Of a DNA stretch of 42,860 nt, positions 15,232 through 22,736 are shown piece after piece. The stretch spans positions 1-42,860 of the forward strand of contig NZ_JAEL01000048.1 of the NCBI RefSeq assembly GCF_000518885.1. Reading direction: 5' to 3'. The first letter of the stretch is position 1. Every line of letters starts with the position of its first letter. The position numbers were made by a program, and so were the translations under genes. Source of the stretch: Bacillus sp. J33 (lineage in GTDB: Bacteria > Bacillota > Bacilli > Bacillales > Cytobacillaceae). The notes below the pieces were generated by a model. That model did no database searches. It was not told the DNA's origin and saw only the letters and a program-made list of their open reading frames with translations.

Positions 15232-15314
15232 TCATCTGATTTTCCTGTCAGAAGTAAAGTTGAAATTACGGCAAAAATTAAGATTAATACAACTAAGCCC
15301 AGTAGAATTTTCAT
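15192..15314 (-). CDS. Tiny membrane peptide of 40 residues, unrecognised
   Basis: The ATG at 15314 is preceded by AAAGAGGTG at good spacing. The product is MKILLGLVVLILIFAVISTL, then LLTGKSDENYGSSTKKIQQI. It has one N-terminal hydrophobic helix with no lipobox and a hydrophilic, Lys- and Ser-rich tail. It precedes YfmQ on the same strand. The strong ribosome-binding site and clean helix make expression plausible; no family is recognised. Confidence 0.55.
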   Translation of the reverse strand: MKILLGLVVLILIFAVISTLLLTGKSDENYGSSTKKIQQI

Positions 15315-15449
15315 GCAGCACCTCTTTAAAACTTACTAATAGTTTTTTTATAACTAAATAATAACGTACCTTAAATGATTAATGACCATCCAATTTGGTA
15401 TGAATTTGCCCATCCACTTTGACTGTTTATTTCTTAGTTATATTTAAAG

Positions 15450-15533
15450 GGGTTTTTTTCTGCTTTTGAATCCCGCCCGTTGATTTAACATAGTTTGCCA
15501 CCCGAAAAGCAACAAACTTTACGAAAACAGCCT
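15450..15533 (+). repeat. Dispersed repeat element, copy 4, internally deleted
   Basis: CCCGCCCGTTGATTTAACAT, then AGTTTGCCACCCGAAAAGC and the full right end AACAAACTTTACGAAAACAG followed by CCT. The left end is degenerate. As in copy 2, the GC-rich core is missing. The rest of 15315-15696 holds only a terminator. Confidence 0.7.
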
Positions 15534-15564
15534 AATCTAATAAGTAATATTTTTAATACACTAA

Positions 15565-15602
15565 AAAACGATAAAAAAGGAATTGCCTCTTTTATCGTTT
15601 TA
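15565..15602 (-). terminator. Bidirectional-looking terminator downstream of the YitT gene
   Basis: AAAACGATAAAA and TTTTATCGTTTT form a perfect 12-bp stem around a 13-base loop, flanked by A and T runs. It lies about 95 bases past the YitT stop on the minus strand. Confidence 0.65.
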
Positions 15603-15696
15603 AGATAATCCTTGATAGGAAACTGATTGTATTCATTCATGGTAAATCTCTTAAATCTTTTCTATAGAATTAACCTAATAGCTGTGAATATTTGAA

Positions 15697-16317
15697 TCAT
15701 TCCTTCATTAATATAAAATCAATTGTTTTATAGGCGACAAAAAACGTTGCCAGCGAATAGGCTCCTTCCCTAACGCCAAATAAGAAAACGGAGGTTGTAA
15801 AAATAATAAAATTAAAAAGCATAATGCATTGCCCGATTGTTAAAGGCGATCGTTCACTGAACAAAATGGCCAGCACTTCTGTTCCATCCAAACAGGCTCC
15901 AAAGCGTATAATCAGCCCAACCCCTGTTCCTAAAAGAAGACCGCCTAAGACAATGACAAGAATAGGATTATTCGTCAACTCTTCCAGCGGTGCCAAAATG
16001 TATGTTCCAGCCGCCAAGACTGAACTGGCATAAAAACTGAATAACAGAAAACGGACACCCATGTAAATCGATCCAACTAATAAAAACGGGATATTCAAAC
16101 ATAATAGGAGCAGTCCAACGTCAATATGAGCAAAATGGGAAAGCATAATGCTCACGCCAACGATACCGCCGTCTATGACATGATTTTTCACCAAAAATAA
16201 TTGCAATGAAATGGCCACAAGCCAAGCTCCGCAAAAAATAAATAAGCCTCGGATATATAATGAGGTTTTTCGAAAACTTCCTTGATTTATATAGTAATGA
16301 ACCCTTTCCCTATACAC
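15697..16317 (-). CDS. YitT-family membrane protein lacking the C-terminal DUF2179 domain
   Basis: The 206-residue product contains the YitT (DUF161) membrane region: LFIFCGAWLVAISLQLFLVK, then NHVIDGGIVGVSIMLSHFAH, then LGTGVGLIIRFGACLDGTEV. Five to six helices are visible. Typical YitT proteins are about 280-290 residues with a cytoplasmic DUF2179 domain after the last helix. Here the frame stops at AYKTIDFILMKE, just where that domain should begin, and I see no continuation in any frame downstream. It is either a natural membrane-only form or a truncated gene. The GTG start has AAGGGG nine bases upstream. Function of the family is unknown. Confidence 0.8.
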   Translation of the reverse strand: MYRERVHYYINQGSFRKTSLYIRGLFIFCGAWLVAISLQLFLVKNHVIDGGIVGVSIMLSHFAHIDVGLLLLCLNIPFLLVGSIYMGVRFLLFSFYASSVLAAGTYILAPLEELTNNPILVIVLGGLLLGTGVGLIIRFGACLDGTEVLAILFSERSPLTIGQCIMLFNFIIFTTSVFLFGVREGAYSLATFFVAYKTIDFILMKE

Positions 16318-16608
16318 ATGACATCCCCTTCTGTTTAGACATACCTCCTATGTAAAGAAATATATTCCGGTGAAATGATAAAATGTCCGGGTATATTGTC
16401 AGAATTCAAATTAAAAACCTGTAAAGACCCTAATGCCTTTAAAAAAAGATAGAAATACTTCATTCCTCAGTGTAAAATATATTCAGTTAGAGTATCTAAC
16501 CTAAACATCGATTTTGAATTACAGGAGGAAACAAAAAACTTACCTAATAAATACTGCTTTCAGCTGTTGAATATCTTAAATTTTCAGAAAACTAAATAAA
16601 AGAGGTCG

Positions 16609-17268
16609 ATGAAATTGGCAATGGATGCTGCAGAATTAAAGATTAAAGAACAAACGATTTTTGATCATACTGGAAATAAAATCGTTACAGAAGATCGAGA
16701 GATTAAAATAATTGCTAAGTTAGAAGAACCATTGATTGTCATATTAGGTAATGTTTTAAGCGATGAAGAATGTGATGAGCTGATTAGGTTATCCAAAGAC
16801 CGGCTTCACCGTTCCAAAATTGGAAACTCGCGTGAAGTGGACGAACTCAGAACCAGCAGCAGTACGTTTTTTAATGAAGGCGAAAATGAAGTTGTGGCAA
16901 AAATCGAAAAAAGAATCTCGCGCATTATGAATATACCTGCAGAACATGGTGAAGGCCTGCAAATTTTAAATTACAAAATTGGCCAGGAATATAAAGCACA
17001 TTTTGATTTCTTTTCACCTTCAAGCAGGGCTGCCAGCAATCCAAGAATCAGCACCCTTGTCATGTATCTGAATGATGTGGAGCAAGGCGGAGAAACATAT
17101 TTTCCAAAACTTAATTTCTCTGTATCTCCTCAAAAAGGGATGGCTGTTTATTTTGAATATTTTTATAATGACCAAAACCTTAACGACTTAACACTGCACG
17201 GGGGAGCCCCTGTCATCATTGGGGACAAATGGGCAGCCACACAGTGGATGAGAAGAAAAAGAATATAG
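16609..17268 (+). CDS. Prolyl 4-hydroxylase-like 2-oxoglutarate/Fe(II) dioxygenase
   Basis: The 219-residue product is very like B. anthracis prolyl 4-hydroxylase, as recalled: EQTIFDHTGNKIVTEDREIK, ILGNVLSDEECDELIRLSKD and HGEGLQILNYKIGQEYKAHF. The iron ligands are His131 and Asp133 (AHFDFF) and His197 (LTLHGGAP), and Lys207 fits the 2-oxoglutarate carboxylate site. GGETYFPKLNFSVSPQKGMA is also conserved. Such enzymes hydroxylate proline in collagen-like or elongation-factor peptides; no collagen-like gene is in view. The ATG at 16609 is only three bases from AGAGG, so TTG at 16615 is also possible. The gene stands alone, with a long AT-rich leader of about 290 bases lacking other genes, and a strong terminator. 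Confidence 0.9.
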   Translation: MKLAMDAAELKIKEQTIFDHTGNKIVTEDREIKIIAKLEEPLIVILGNVLSDEECDELIRLSKDRLHRSKIGNSREVDELRTSSSTFFNEGENEVVAKIEKRISRIMNIPAEHGEGLQILNYKIGQEYKAHFDFFSPSSRAASNPRISTLVMYLNDVEQGGETYFPKLNFSVSPQKGMAVYFEYFYNDQNLNDLTLHGGAPVIIGDKWAATQWMRRKRI

Positions 17269-17272
17269 AAAA

Positions 17273-17303
17273 AAACACTTGGGCTTGTGCCCAAGTGTTT
17301 TTA
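17273..17303 (+). terminator. Terminator after the prolyl hydroxylase gene
   Basis: AAACACTTGGGC and GCCCAAGTGTTT form a perfect 12-bp stem with loop TTGT, followed by TTATATGTTTTT. It may also serve the minus-strand small gene ending at 17311. Confidence 0.85.
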
Positions 17304-17310
17304 TATGTTT

Positions 17311-17442
17311 TTAAAACCATAATCTTTTATGATAATCATATTCTGAGGTATCGAAATTTTCTTCCCCTTCTCTTTTTGGGGCACACTCTTCACAAGGTTC
17401 TTCTGTTTGGCTATGTTCACATTGTTGCACTAAAAGTTCCAT
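17311..17442 (-). CDS. Small acidic CxxC protein of 43 residues, unrecognised
   Basis: From the ATG at 17442 (AAAGGGG nine bases upstream) the product is MELLVQQCEHSQTEEPCEEC, then APKREGEENFDTSEYDYHKR and LWF. It is strongly acidic, with three cysteines including PCEEC, which could bind a metal or form a disulfide. The ATG three codons earlier overlaps the ribosome-binding site. A consensus cre site lies 40 bases upstream, so expression may respond to carbon supply. The codon use and ribosome-binding site suggest a real gene, but the family is unknown to me. Confidence 0.6.
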   Translation of the reverse strand: MELLVQQCEHSQTEEPCEECAPKREGEENFDTSEYDYHKRLWF

Positions 17443-17481
17443 TGTCCGCATCCCCTTTCCTAACTCTTAATTCTATTATAA

Positions 17482-17495
17482 TGTAAGCGGTTTCA
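17482..17495 (-). promoter_or_regulatory. cre site (CcpA) upstream of the small CxxC protein gene
   Basis: TGTAAGCGGTTTCA fits the consensus TGNAANCGNWWNCA at every fixed position. It lies 40-53 bases upstream of the start codon and next to a TATAAT-like box, a place suited to catabolite repression. Confidence 0.6.
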
Positions 17496-17624
17496 AAAAT
17501 CTCTTGTTTATTATTGGAAATCGATTTGTGCTTCCATTTCCAATAGTCTACTATCTACATATTAATAATAATTAGTATATATTAGCGTGTTCTCCTGGCA
17601 TTGTCGAAAAAGGAGGTTTAAGAA

Positions 17625-17808
17625 ATGGCTAAAAATTCCATGATTGCAAAGCAGCGCACTTCTAAATTTAAAGTGCAAGAATATACCAGCTGCGAAAAAT
17701 GCAGACGTCTACATTCAGTCTGTCGCCAATTAAAACTTTGCCGAATTTGCTTCAGACAACTTTTCTGCAAAGACATATTCCGGCGTGTAAAAAAAAGCAA
17801 GCTGGTAA
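17625..17808 (+). pseudogene. rpsN: Decayed second copy of zinc-type ribosomal protein S14
   Basis: The frame begins [20 protein letters not shown], close to the 61-residue zinc form of S14 ([21 protein letters not shown]). Both zinc pairs remain (CEKC and CRIC). One Gln is missing near residue 10, several conserved residues are changed (VIRKFK to VCRQLK, RELAYKG to RQLFCKD), and the end is out of frame. The expected IPxxKKASW ending appears in the next frame at 17780-17808. The open frame runs on to 17831 with unrelated residues. A very strong ribosome-binding site (AAAGGAGG) is kept. It is an alternative or duplicated S14 that has probably lost function. The 325 bases after it contain no gene that I can support. 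Confidence 0.7.
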
Positions 17809-18133
17809 TAAACTTAGACTCCATCTTTTGAAGGCTTTTTTGTATGTAAACTCTTTTGGTCATTCATTTAACAATTCTGAATCCCCATTTATCCTGCCAA
17901 AAGGCAATTGACTGAAGGGGATAAATTATGGATTAGAGCTTAATATAGACCATGATTTACATTCCCCGCCAGTAGTTAATGCCCAAAAGAAAAAGGGAGT
18001 AATTTAGTTAAGCAATGTTTTGCCCAGCATTTTCACACTGATAAATTGGCAAATAAATACTTTGAAATCCAATATGACTCTCCCCAACAGGTGGCGTAGC
18101 AGTAAGGATCCTGAGGGGGCATAAACCTTAATC

Positions 18134-18312
18134 CTATTGCAAGACTGCATAGTTGGAGTGCTTCACAACTGTTCTAAGCGTTTCATATTTTAATATCCTC
18201 GCGGTTTCTACCGAGATTTCCACGATTACGCTATGATCCCTTACTGCCTCCACGATTCCTTCAAACTGTTCATTTCTTCTTATGAAAGAAATACGATCAC
18301 CTATCCTTGCCA
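18134..18312 (-). CDS. DUF2187 (YkvS-like) small protein
   Basis: The 58-residue product ARIGDRISFIRRNEQFEGIV, then EAVRDHSVIVEISVETARIL and TVVKHSNYAVL matches the DUF2187 pattern: a small SH3-like barrel beginning G-D-x-[IV]-x-F and ending RTVVxHxNY. The ATG at 18312 has GGGAG eight bases upstream; the earlier GTG-like frame start is not needed. Function of the family is unknown. It stands alone. Confidence 0.8.
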
Positions 18313-18535
18313 TCAAAATCACTCCCTTCATAATAGCTTTTAGTATGCTCGATAAAGTGGAGTTTAAACAAAAAATAGTTATATGGGGGATGATAAAAAT
18401 ATCAGATCATTTTAGAATTGATCAGGCTCATACAGATTATTTTAATAACCTTTGTCTTTTATATATGATTACAGGATCAGGTCGAAGGCGCTATAAGGAA
18501 TTTAAATAACTTGACAGTTGATCGTGGAGGGCAAA

Positions 18536-18682
18536 ATGGCTAGGTTCTGATTTAGCACGCTGAAGGCAAATTTTAATCAGAATAGCTCTGGCATATATGC
18601 AGGTGTAAATATTCATATGAAAGCCAGACTACTATTTAAATTCCCTCCGAAAAAATACTATAACTTTATTTCATATTCATAA
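18536..18682 (+). pseudogene. Small unrecognised gene with an in-frame TGA at codon 5
   Basis: GGAGG lies six bases before the ATG at 18536, and the frame reads MARF, stop, FSTLKANFNQNSSGIYAGVN, IHMKARLLFKF, to a stop at 18680. The stretch NQNSSGIYAGVN recalls the N-x-NSS-x-[IV]-x-x-G-x-N segment of small spore-germination or spore-coat proteins of Bacillus, but I cannot place it in a family. The single TGA could be a point mutation from TGG or CGA. Uncertain. Confidence 0.4.
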
Positions 18683-18734
18683 AATCGTGGAATTTCCAAG
18701 AGCATCACTTTAGAGCGCATCTTAACTGGCTGTT

Positions 18735-20222
18735 TTACCAGCCAAAGTAAGTTCTTGGCAGGTCTGTTACCTCATGGGCCACCCTAATACCGGATTGAAT
18801 GGCGCCTTCGATCCACGCTGGCGCTGTAGAAGTGTGTTCCCCTGCGAAATGAACCCTTCCTTCTGGTGCACTGATATAAGGAAAAAGCTCTGTTTCTTGA
18901 TTAGGCTTAAACATAGAGAAAGCTCCGCCAGAAAACGGGTATTGTGACCAGCTATGGGAAGCTCCAGTTAAGAAATGCTCATAAACCTGCTTGCCATGAA
19001 TGGCAGCCAAATTATCAAGAGCATTCCGAATCCGGTCCCCTTCCTTCAAGTTATCCCAGGATAGAGTATCATCCTCCCATGTATAACTGGCCAAGATGAT
19101 CCCCGAACCTGTTGAGCCGATCAGATGGCTCGGGTAAGCAGCAAACCGGATGGGCAAATCGGTCATTAATTTACCGCCTCGGATTCCCTCGTGCTCCCAA
19201 AATCTTTGCTTAAATTGAAGGCCAATTTTGCTTGATGGCACATAATGAATTTCCCGGATCGCTTTCCATTTATAATGGGAAAAGGAATGGCGCGGGTCAA
19301 TTTCTACAAAGTGAAGCATGGAAAATGGAATGGTAATAATCGCAAGATCACCTGTAATCGTTAATGTCATTTGGCTTAACGTATGCCTCGAATGAATCGT
19401 CACTTGATTAGCGTTTTGGACGATCTTGGTCATTTGATATCCAAAATGAAGGTTTTCCTTTAACTGGGGCAGAAAAGCATTTGGCAGCTTATCGTTGCCG
19501 CCTTCAATTTCGTAAAATTGAATATCCGGGTTGAATAGCGGCAAAAGCTCCCTAAGTATCGCGGGAAACGAAAGCTCCGGAAACCCCTCCAGGCCAAGAA
19601 GAACCTGTATACTTTCAATCGCACCGGAGGACAGGCTGGGCCCTACAGGATTGTACCGGAGAAAAAAGCTCATCGGAAACCGGTCAAACTCTCTGATGAC
19701 AATCTTCCAGTTTTCCTGTGGGTTCTGATTTATGAAATCAGTTACCGGTTTAATGGCCATTGTTAGCAGTTCCTCTGCCGTTTTCCCTTTTTCATGCGGG
19801 GCAACAGGATAGTTTAACATATCCGGATTTCGCTCATACGCCTGCCAGCTTGTTTTTACACCGTTAGCATATATCACATCAGTGGGAGCGGTATTCACAA
19901 ACGGATTCACCTTTAAATGAAATTTTTTAATATATTCCATCACTAATTTATGAATATGCGGAATGCGCATCGCCCCAACATCGAGGTACAACCCATCCAT
20001 AAAAGGCTCCCTAAGTGTAAAGATCCTGCCTCCAACCCTTTGCGTTGCTTCCAAAACAGTCACATCATGCCCCGCTTCCTTTAGCAGGGATGCAGCCACC
20101 AGCCCAGACATACCAGCGCCAACGACAATAATCTTTTTTTGAACTGTAGAAATCCCAAGACCATTTCTGATGGTCGAAAGCATTTGCTCGGTCGTTAACT
20201 GGGGATTTCGATAATAGGACAT
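18735..20222 (-). CDS. Flavin monoamine oxidase / L-amino-acid oxidase-like FAD enzyme (YobN-like)
   Basis: The 495-residue protein has the FAD dinucleotide-binding fold near its start (KKIIVVGAGMSGLVAASLLK, then EATQRVGGRIFTLREPF). It has the substrate-domain segment GLYLDVGAMRIPHIHKLVME and the C-terminal FAD motif GRVHFAGEHTSTAPAWIEGA. These are the marks of the monoamine oxidase / L-amino-acid oxidase superfamily, which oxidises amines to imines with release of hydrogen peroxide and ammonia. No signal peptide is evident, so it is probably cytoplasmic. The ATG at 20222 has AAGGAG seven bases upstream; the longer frame to 20273 begins in the leader. It resembles YobN of B. subtilis. Substrate not determinable. 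Confidence 0.85.
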   Translation of the reverse strand: MSYYRNPQLTTEQMLSTIRNGLGISTVQKKIIVVGAGMSGLVAASLLKEAGHDVTVLEATQRVGGRIFTLREPFMDGLYLDVGAMRIPHIHKLVMEYIKKFHLKVNPFVNTAPTDVIYANGVKTSWQAYERNPDMLNYPVAPHEKGKTAEELLTMAIKPVTDFINQNPQENWKIVIREFDRFPMSFFLRYNPVGPSLSSGAIESIQVLLGLEGFPELSFPAILRELLPLFNPDIQFYEIEGGNDKLPNAFLPQLKENLHFGYQMTKIVQNANQVTIHSRHTLSQMTLTITGDLAIITIPFSMLHFVEIDPRHSFSHYKWKAIREIHYVPSSKIGLQFKQRFWEHEGIRGGKLMTDLPIRFAAYPSHLIGSTGSGIILASYTWEDDTLSWDNLKEGDRIRNALDNLAAIHGKQVYEHFLTGASHSWSQYPFSGGAFSMFKPNQETELFPYISAPEGRVHFAGEHTSTAPAWIEGAIQSGIRVAHEVTDLPRTYFGW

Positions 20223-20365
20223 GCTCATTCTCCTTCCTGGTGGAAGTCCCTGGATATTCCTTATAACTAACATACGTCGGGATGAGCGTCCTATATGATT
20301 GTATTTTTAATTAAAGAGGCACATTTTTGAATTTTAGAAAAGGATTCAGATTGATGCTATTTGAA

Positions 20366-20545
20366 CGATTAACCCAGATATCATTCTCCTCACTCCTGCT
20401 TTGGTAGTTTATTGTATCGATTAACAACCAATTCACTCGTCTTTCTCCTATTTTGGTAGATAATCGAACGGATTAACGACTATTCCTCTCGCCTCTCTCC
20501 TTTTTGGTAGATAACAAGACTATTAACTCCCACTTCACTTCTATA
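20366..20545. repeat. Degenerate tandem array, period about 52 bp
   Basis: TTGGTAG occurs at 20401, 20453 and 20504, each followed by a similar stretch containing ATTAAC about 15-20 bases later and a pyrimidine-rich block (CTCGTCTTTCTCC, CTCGCCTCTCTCC). A partial unit precedes the first. Units have diverged. It lies upstream of the amine oxidase gene. The rest of 20274-20662 shows no gene. Confidence 0.65.
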
Positions 20546-20662
20546 TTAAGATCTACTCCGGCTGTGCAACTGGAAACCCTCAAAATCAATAAAGAACGTT
20601 TTTAAATATTTTTGCGACAAATTGTATTGTGAAAATAATCACAAAATGTCGATAGCACCCCC

Positions 20663-20876
20663 ATGGCTTATGTGCTTAATGCCTGGAATGTGTATATTGA
20701 ATTATTAGCAGGGGCTGTTATAGGGGCTGTTATTTCATTTCCAAAGGTTCTGCGGTGGAAATTTTCATAGAGAAGCTTCGAAAAGCAGTTGGACATCAGG
20801 TATTGTAATTTTGTTTATTGCATTGTCTGCGTATATGATCTTTAAACTATTTAATGTCAGAATAAAAAAAGAATAG
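20663..20876 (+). other. Possible remnant of a small membrane protein
   Basis: A frame reads MAYVLNAWNVYIELLAGAVI, then GAVISFPKVLRWKFS and stops at 20770. After it, in another frame, come a helix GIVILFIALSAYMIFKLFNV and RIKKE, ending at 20876 just before a terminator. Two helices in two frames suggest one gene broken by a frameshift. There is no good ribosome-binding site. Family not recognised. Confidence 0.3.
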
Positions 20877-20878
20877 TT

Positions 20879-20920
20879 AAAACAATGACGCTCATTCCTA
20901 AAAATGAGCGTCATTGTTTT
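20879..20920. terminator. Bidirectional terminator
   Basis: AAAACAATGACGCTCATT and its exact complement form an 18-bp stem around a six-base loop. It lies between the plus-strand remnant and the convergent SRPBCC gene, and can serve both strands. Confidence 0.85.
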
Positions 20921-20929
20921 AAATATTTA

Positions 20930-21362
20930 TTATTTCTCAAGAATCTCTTTTATTTTTTTCAAATCTTTATTGTTTGCTTTTTCCATCATTTTGGACATAA
21001 CAGGGGTAAAGACTTTTGAAAATCCTGAAGGAATTCCCTTGTTCCTTAAGGTCATTCTCGTTTGGTTCTCACTAATTGCTTCCCAGGTATATATGGTTTC
21101 CATTGGGAAAGGTCCATTTGCTGTTTTCATTACAAGCTTTTCACCAGGAGTATAATCCATGATTTCGTAGACATAAGCAAGCTCCCGACCGAGGAAATGT
21201 GCTTTAAAGGCAATTTGGGATCCAAGAGCTAATGGCTTTGGCGTTAACCATTTCTGACTTAATATTTACATACCAATCAGGAGCATTGTCAGGATTTGCT
21301 GCATACTCCGCTACCTTATGGCACGGGGCTGCGATTATTATTTCTGTAAAAACATCGACCAT
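20930..21362 (-). pseudogene. SRPBCC (START-like) family protein with a one-base frameshift
   Basis: From the ATG at 21362 (GGAAGG upstream) the frame reads [20 protein letters not shown], then [15 protein letters not shown]. It then shifts near 21251. In the next frame [20 protein letters not shown], then GRELAYVYEIMDYTPGEKLV and the rest of a polyketide-cyclase-like domain follow. Removing one T from the CCATTTCTG run joins both parts into about 144 residues, the usual length. The family binds hydrophobic ligands in a helix-grip cavity. Fragment end KKIKEILEK is intact. A sequencing error is possible. Confidence 0.8.
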
Positions 21363-21421
21363 TTAGTTACCTTCCGTTCCTATCTTTTCTTATTATATTA
21401 CCACACCGGCAATTTTCCAAA

Positions 21422-21715
21422 AGGTCTTTTCTCATAGATTGGTGTTTTTCACTTATAAATTTTGCCCGTTGATTTCAGCACTGGGCACTTAAGCTTTCCC
21501 GTCGGGAGGAATGAGAGCCTATTCGGCTTCGCCTGTGGGGTCTCCCGCTTCCCTCTCTTCGGAACAGGAGATTGGAAAAGCATCTTTAGATAAACACCTC
21601 GTCGTAAGAAAATGTGAATGCATTTTCGAGTATTCAAGTGCCCTCCGCTAACAATCAAATCAGTATTTTAAACTTAGTTTACCACCAAAAAACAACAAAT
21701 TTTACGAAAACAGCT
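21422..21715 (+). repeat. Dispersed repeat element, copy 5, full length
   Basis: The left end is AAGGTCTTTTCTCATAGATT, then TATAAATTTTGCCCGTTGAT. The core has GGGAGGAATGAGAGCC, CGCCTGTGGGGTCTCCCG and the hairpin block GAAAATGTGAATGCATTTTC. The right end is AACAAATTTTACGAAAACAG followed by CTT. It lies 34 bases downstream of the fructokinase stop. Short open frames inside it (for example one ending in VLKSTGKIYK) are artefacts of the repeat. Confidence 0.8.
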
Positions 21716-21748
21716 TTTCTAAAAAAGGTACCAAATGATATTATACCT

Positions 21749-22726
21749 TCAAATATGCTGTTCCTGGATCAGGCCGATTACTTGTTCCTTCTCAGGCAAT
21801 GCAGAAATGGCACCCTTTCCTGTAGCTGTTAAGGCTCCGCTCGCATTGGCAAATTTCAGGATTTCACCGTTCTGCTCTTTTAAGACCTTCTGTAAACTGT
21901 CCGGTGCTGCCTTTGCTTCCAGCAGTTTAAACAAAAATCCTCCGATAAAAGCATCTCCAGCACCAGTGGTATCTTGAACATCGACAGTGTATCCAGAGGA
22001 TTTCCATTTATTATCCTTTAGATAAAGGTCAGCTCCAGCGGCACCTTTGGTAAACACGACAGCCTGGACATCTCCAGCAAATAAAGAAGCAATTGCCTCT
22101 TCTATGTCACTAATCCCAGTAATAAACTCCAATTCTTCATCCGATACCTTCACAAGATGGGCATAAGGAAGAAACTCCAAAATGGCATTTCTGCAATCTT
22201 CAGGCTGATCCCATAGCGGAAGCCTTACATTCGGGTCAAAACTAATGAGACCGCCCTTTTCCTTCATTAGTTCAATCGCCCTTTTATGTGCCAGTTTCAT
22301 CGGGCTCTCCACTAGATCGACAGAGCAGAAATGCAGAATGTCCCCTTCACTGAACCAATCTGAATTTATTTCCTCTTCCCTAAAAAGCAAATCGGCAGAC
22401 GGCTTTCGATAAAAAGAAAAATCCCTCTCGCCATCTTCTTTTAGCGAAACAAAGGCTAATCCTGTATTAGCTTCCTTTGTGCGGAGAATTTTGTCTGTCT
22501 TCACACCTGCTTGCTGAAGCTGCTCAATAAGGAAATCGCCAAATGCATCAATTCCCAGTTTTGTAATCATGGATGCATCGTGCCCAAACTTTGCAACGGC
22601 CGCTGCAACATTCGCCGGGGCGCCTCCTGGAGCGCGCTCAAATGTTACAACATCCTTTAATGCCTCTCCCTTCTGCTGAGGGATAAAGTCTATTAAAACT
22701 TCACCAATCGAGTATAGTTTTGTCAT
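21749..22726 (-). CDS. scrK: Fructokinase (PfkB/ribokinase family)
   Basis: The 325-residue kinase has PfkB signature 1 near residue 32 (APGGAPANVAAAVAKFG) and signature 2 with the catalytic base in QDTTGAGDAFIGGFLFKLLE. LYSIGEVLIDFIP is the usual fructokinase start. It phosphorylates the fructose released by the hydrolase encoded just upstream, so that it can enter glycolysis as fructose-6-phosphate. The ATG follows the hydrolase stop by ten bases, with AAGGGTGAG as ribosome-binding site, so they are co-transcribed. Last gene of the sucrose operon; no terminator hairpin is seen before the adjacent repeat copy 5. Confidence 0.9.
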   Translation of the reverse strand: MTKLYSIGEVLIDFIPQQKGEALKDVVTFERAPGGAPANVAAAVAKFGHDASMITKLGIDAFGDFLIEQLQQAGVKTDKILRTKEANTGLAFVSLKEDGERDFSFYRKPSADLLFREEEINSDWFSEGDILHFCSVDLVESPMKLAHKRAIELMKEKGGLISFDPNVRLPLWDQPEDCRNAILEFLPYAHLVKVSDEELEFITGISDIEEAIASLFAGDVQAVVFTKGAAGADLYLKDNKWKSSGYTVDVQDTTGAGDAFIGGFLFKLLEAKAAPDSLQKVLKEQNGEILKFANASGALTATGKGAISALPEKEQVIGLIQEQHI

Positions 22727-22736
22727 CTTCTCACCC

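Noticed and set aside
18282..18509. 75-codon plus-strand frame
   Set aside because: Begins antisense to the DUF2187 gene start and has no ribosome-binding site or family pattern.
18536..18682. Selenocysteine recoding of the TGA at codon 5
   Set aside because: No selenoprotein family match or structured element beyond the TGA was seen; a nonsense mutation is simpler.
21449..21658. 69-codon minus-strand frame
   Set aside because: Lies wholly within repeat copy 5 and resembles the frame in copy 8.
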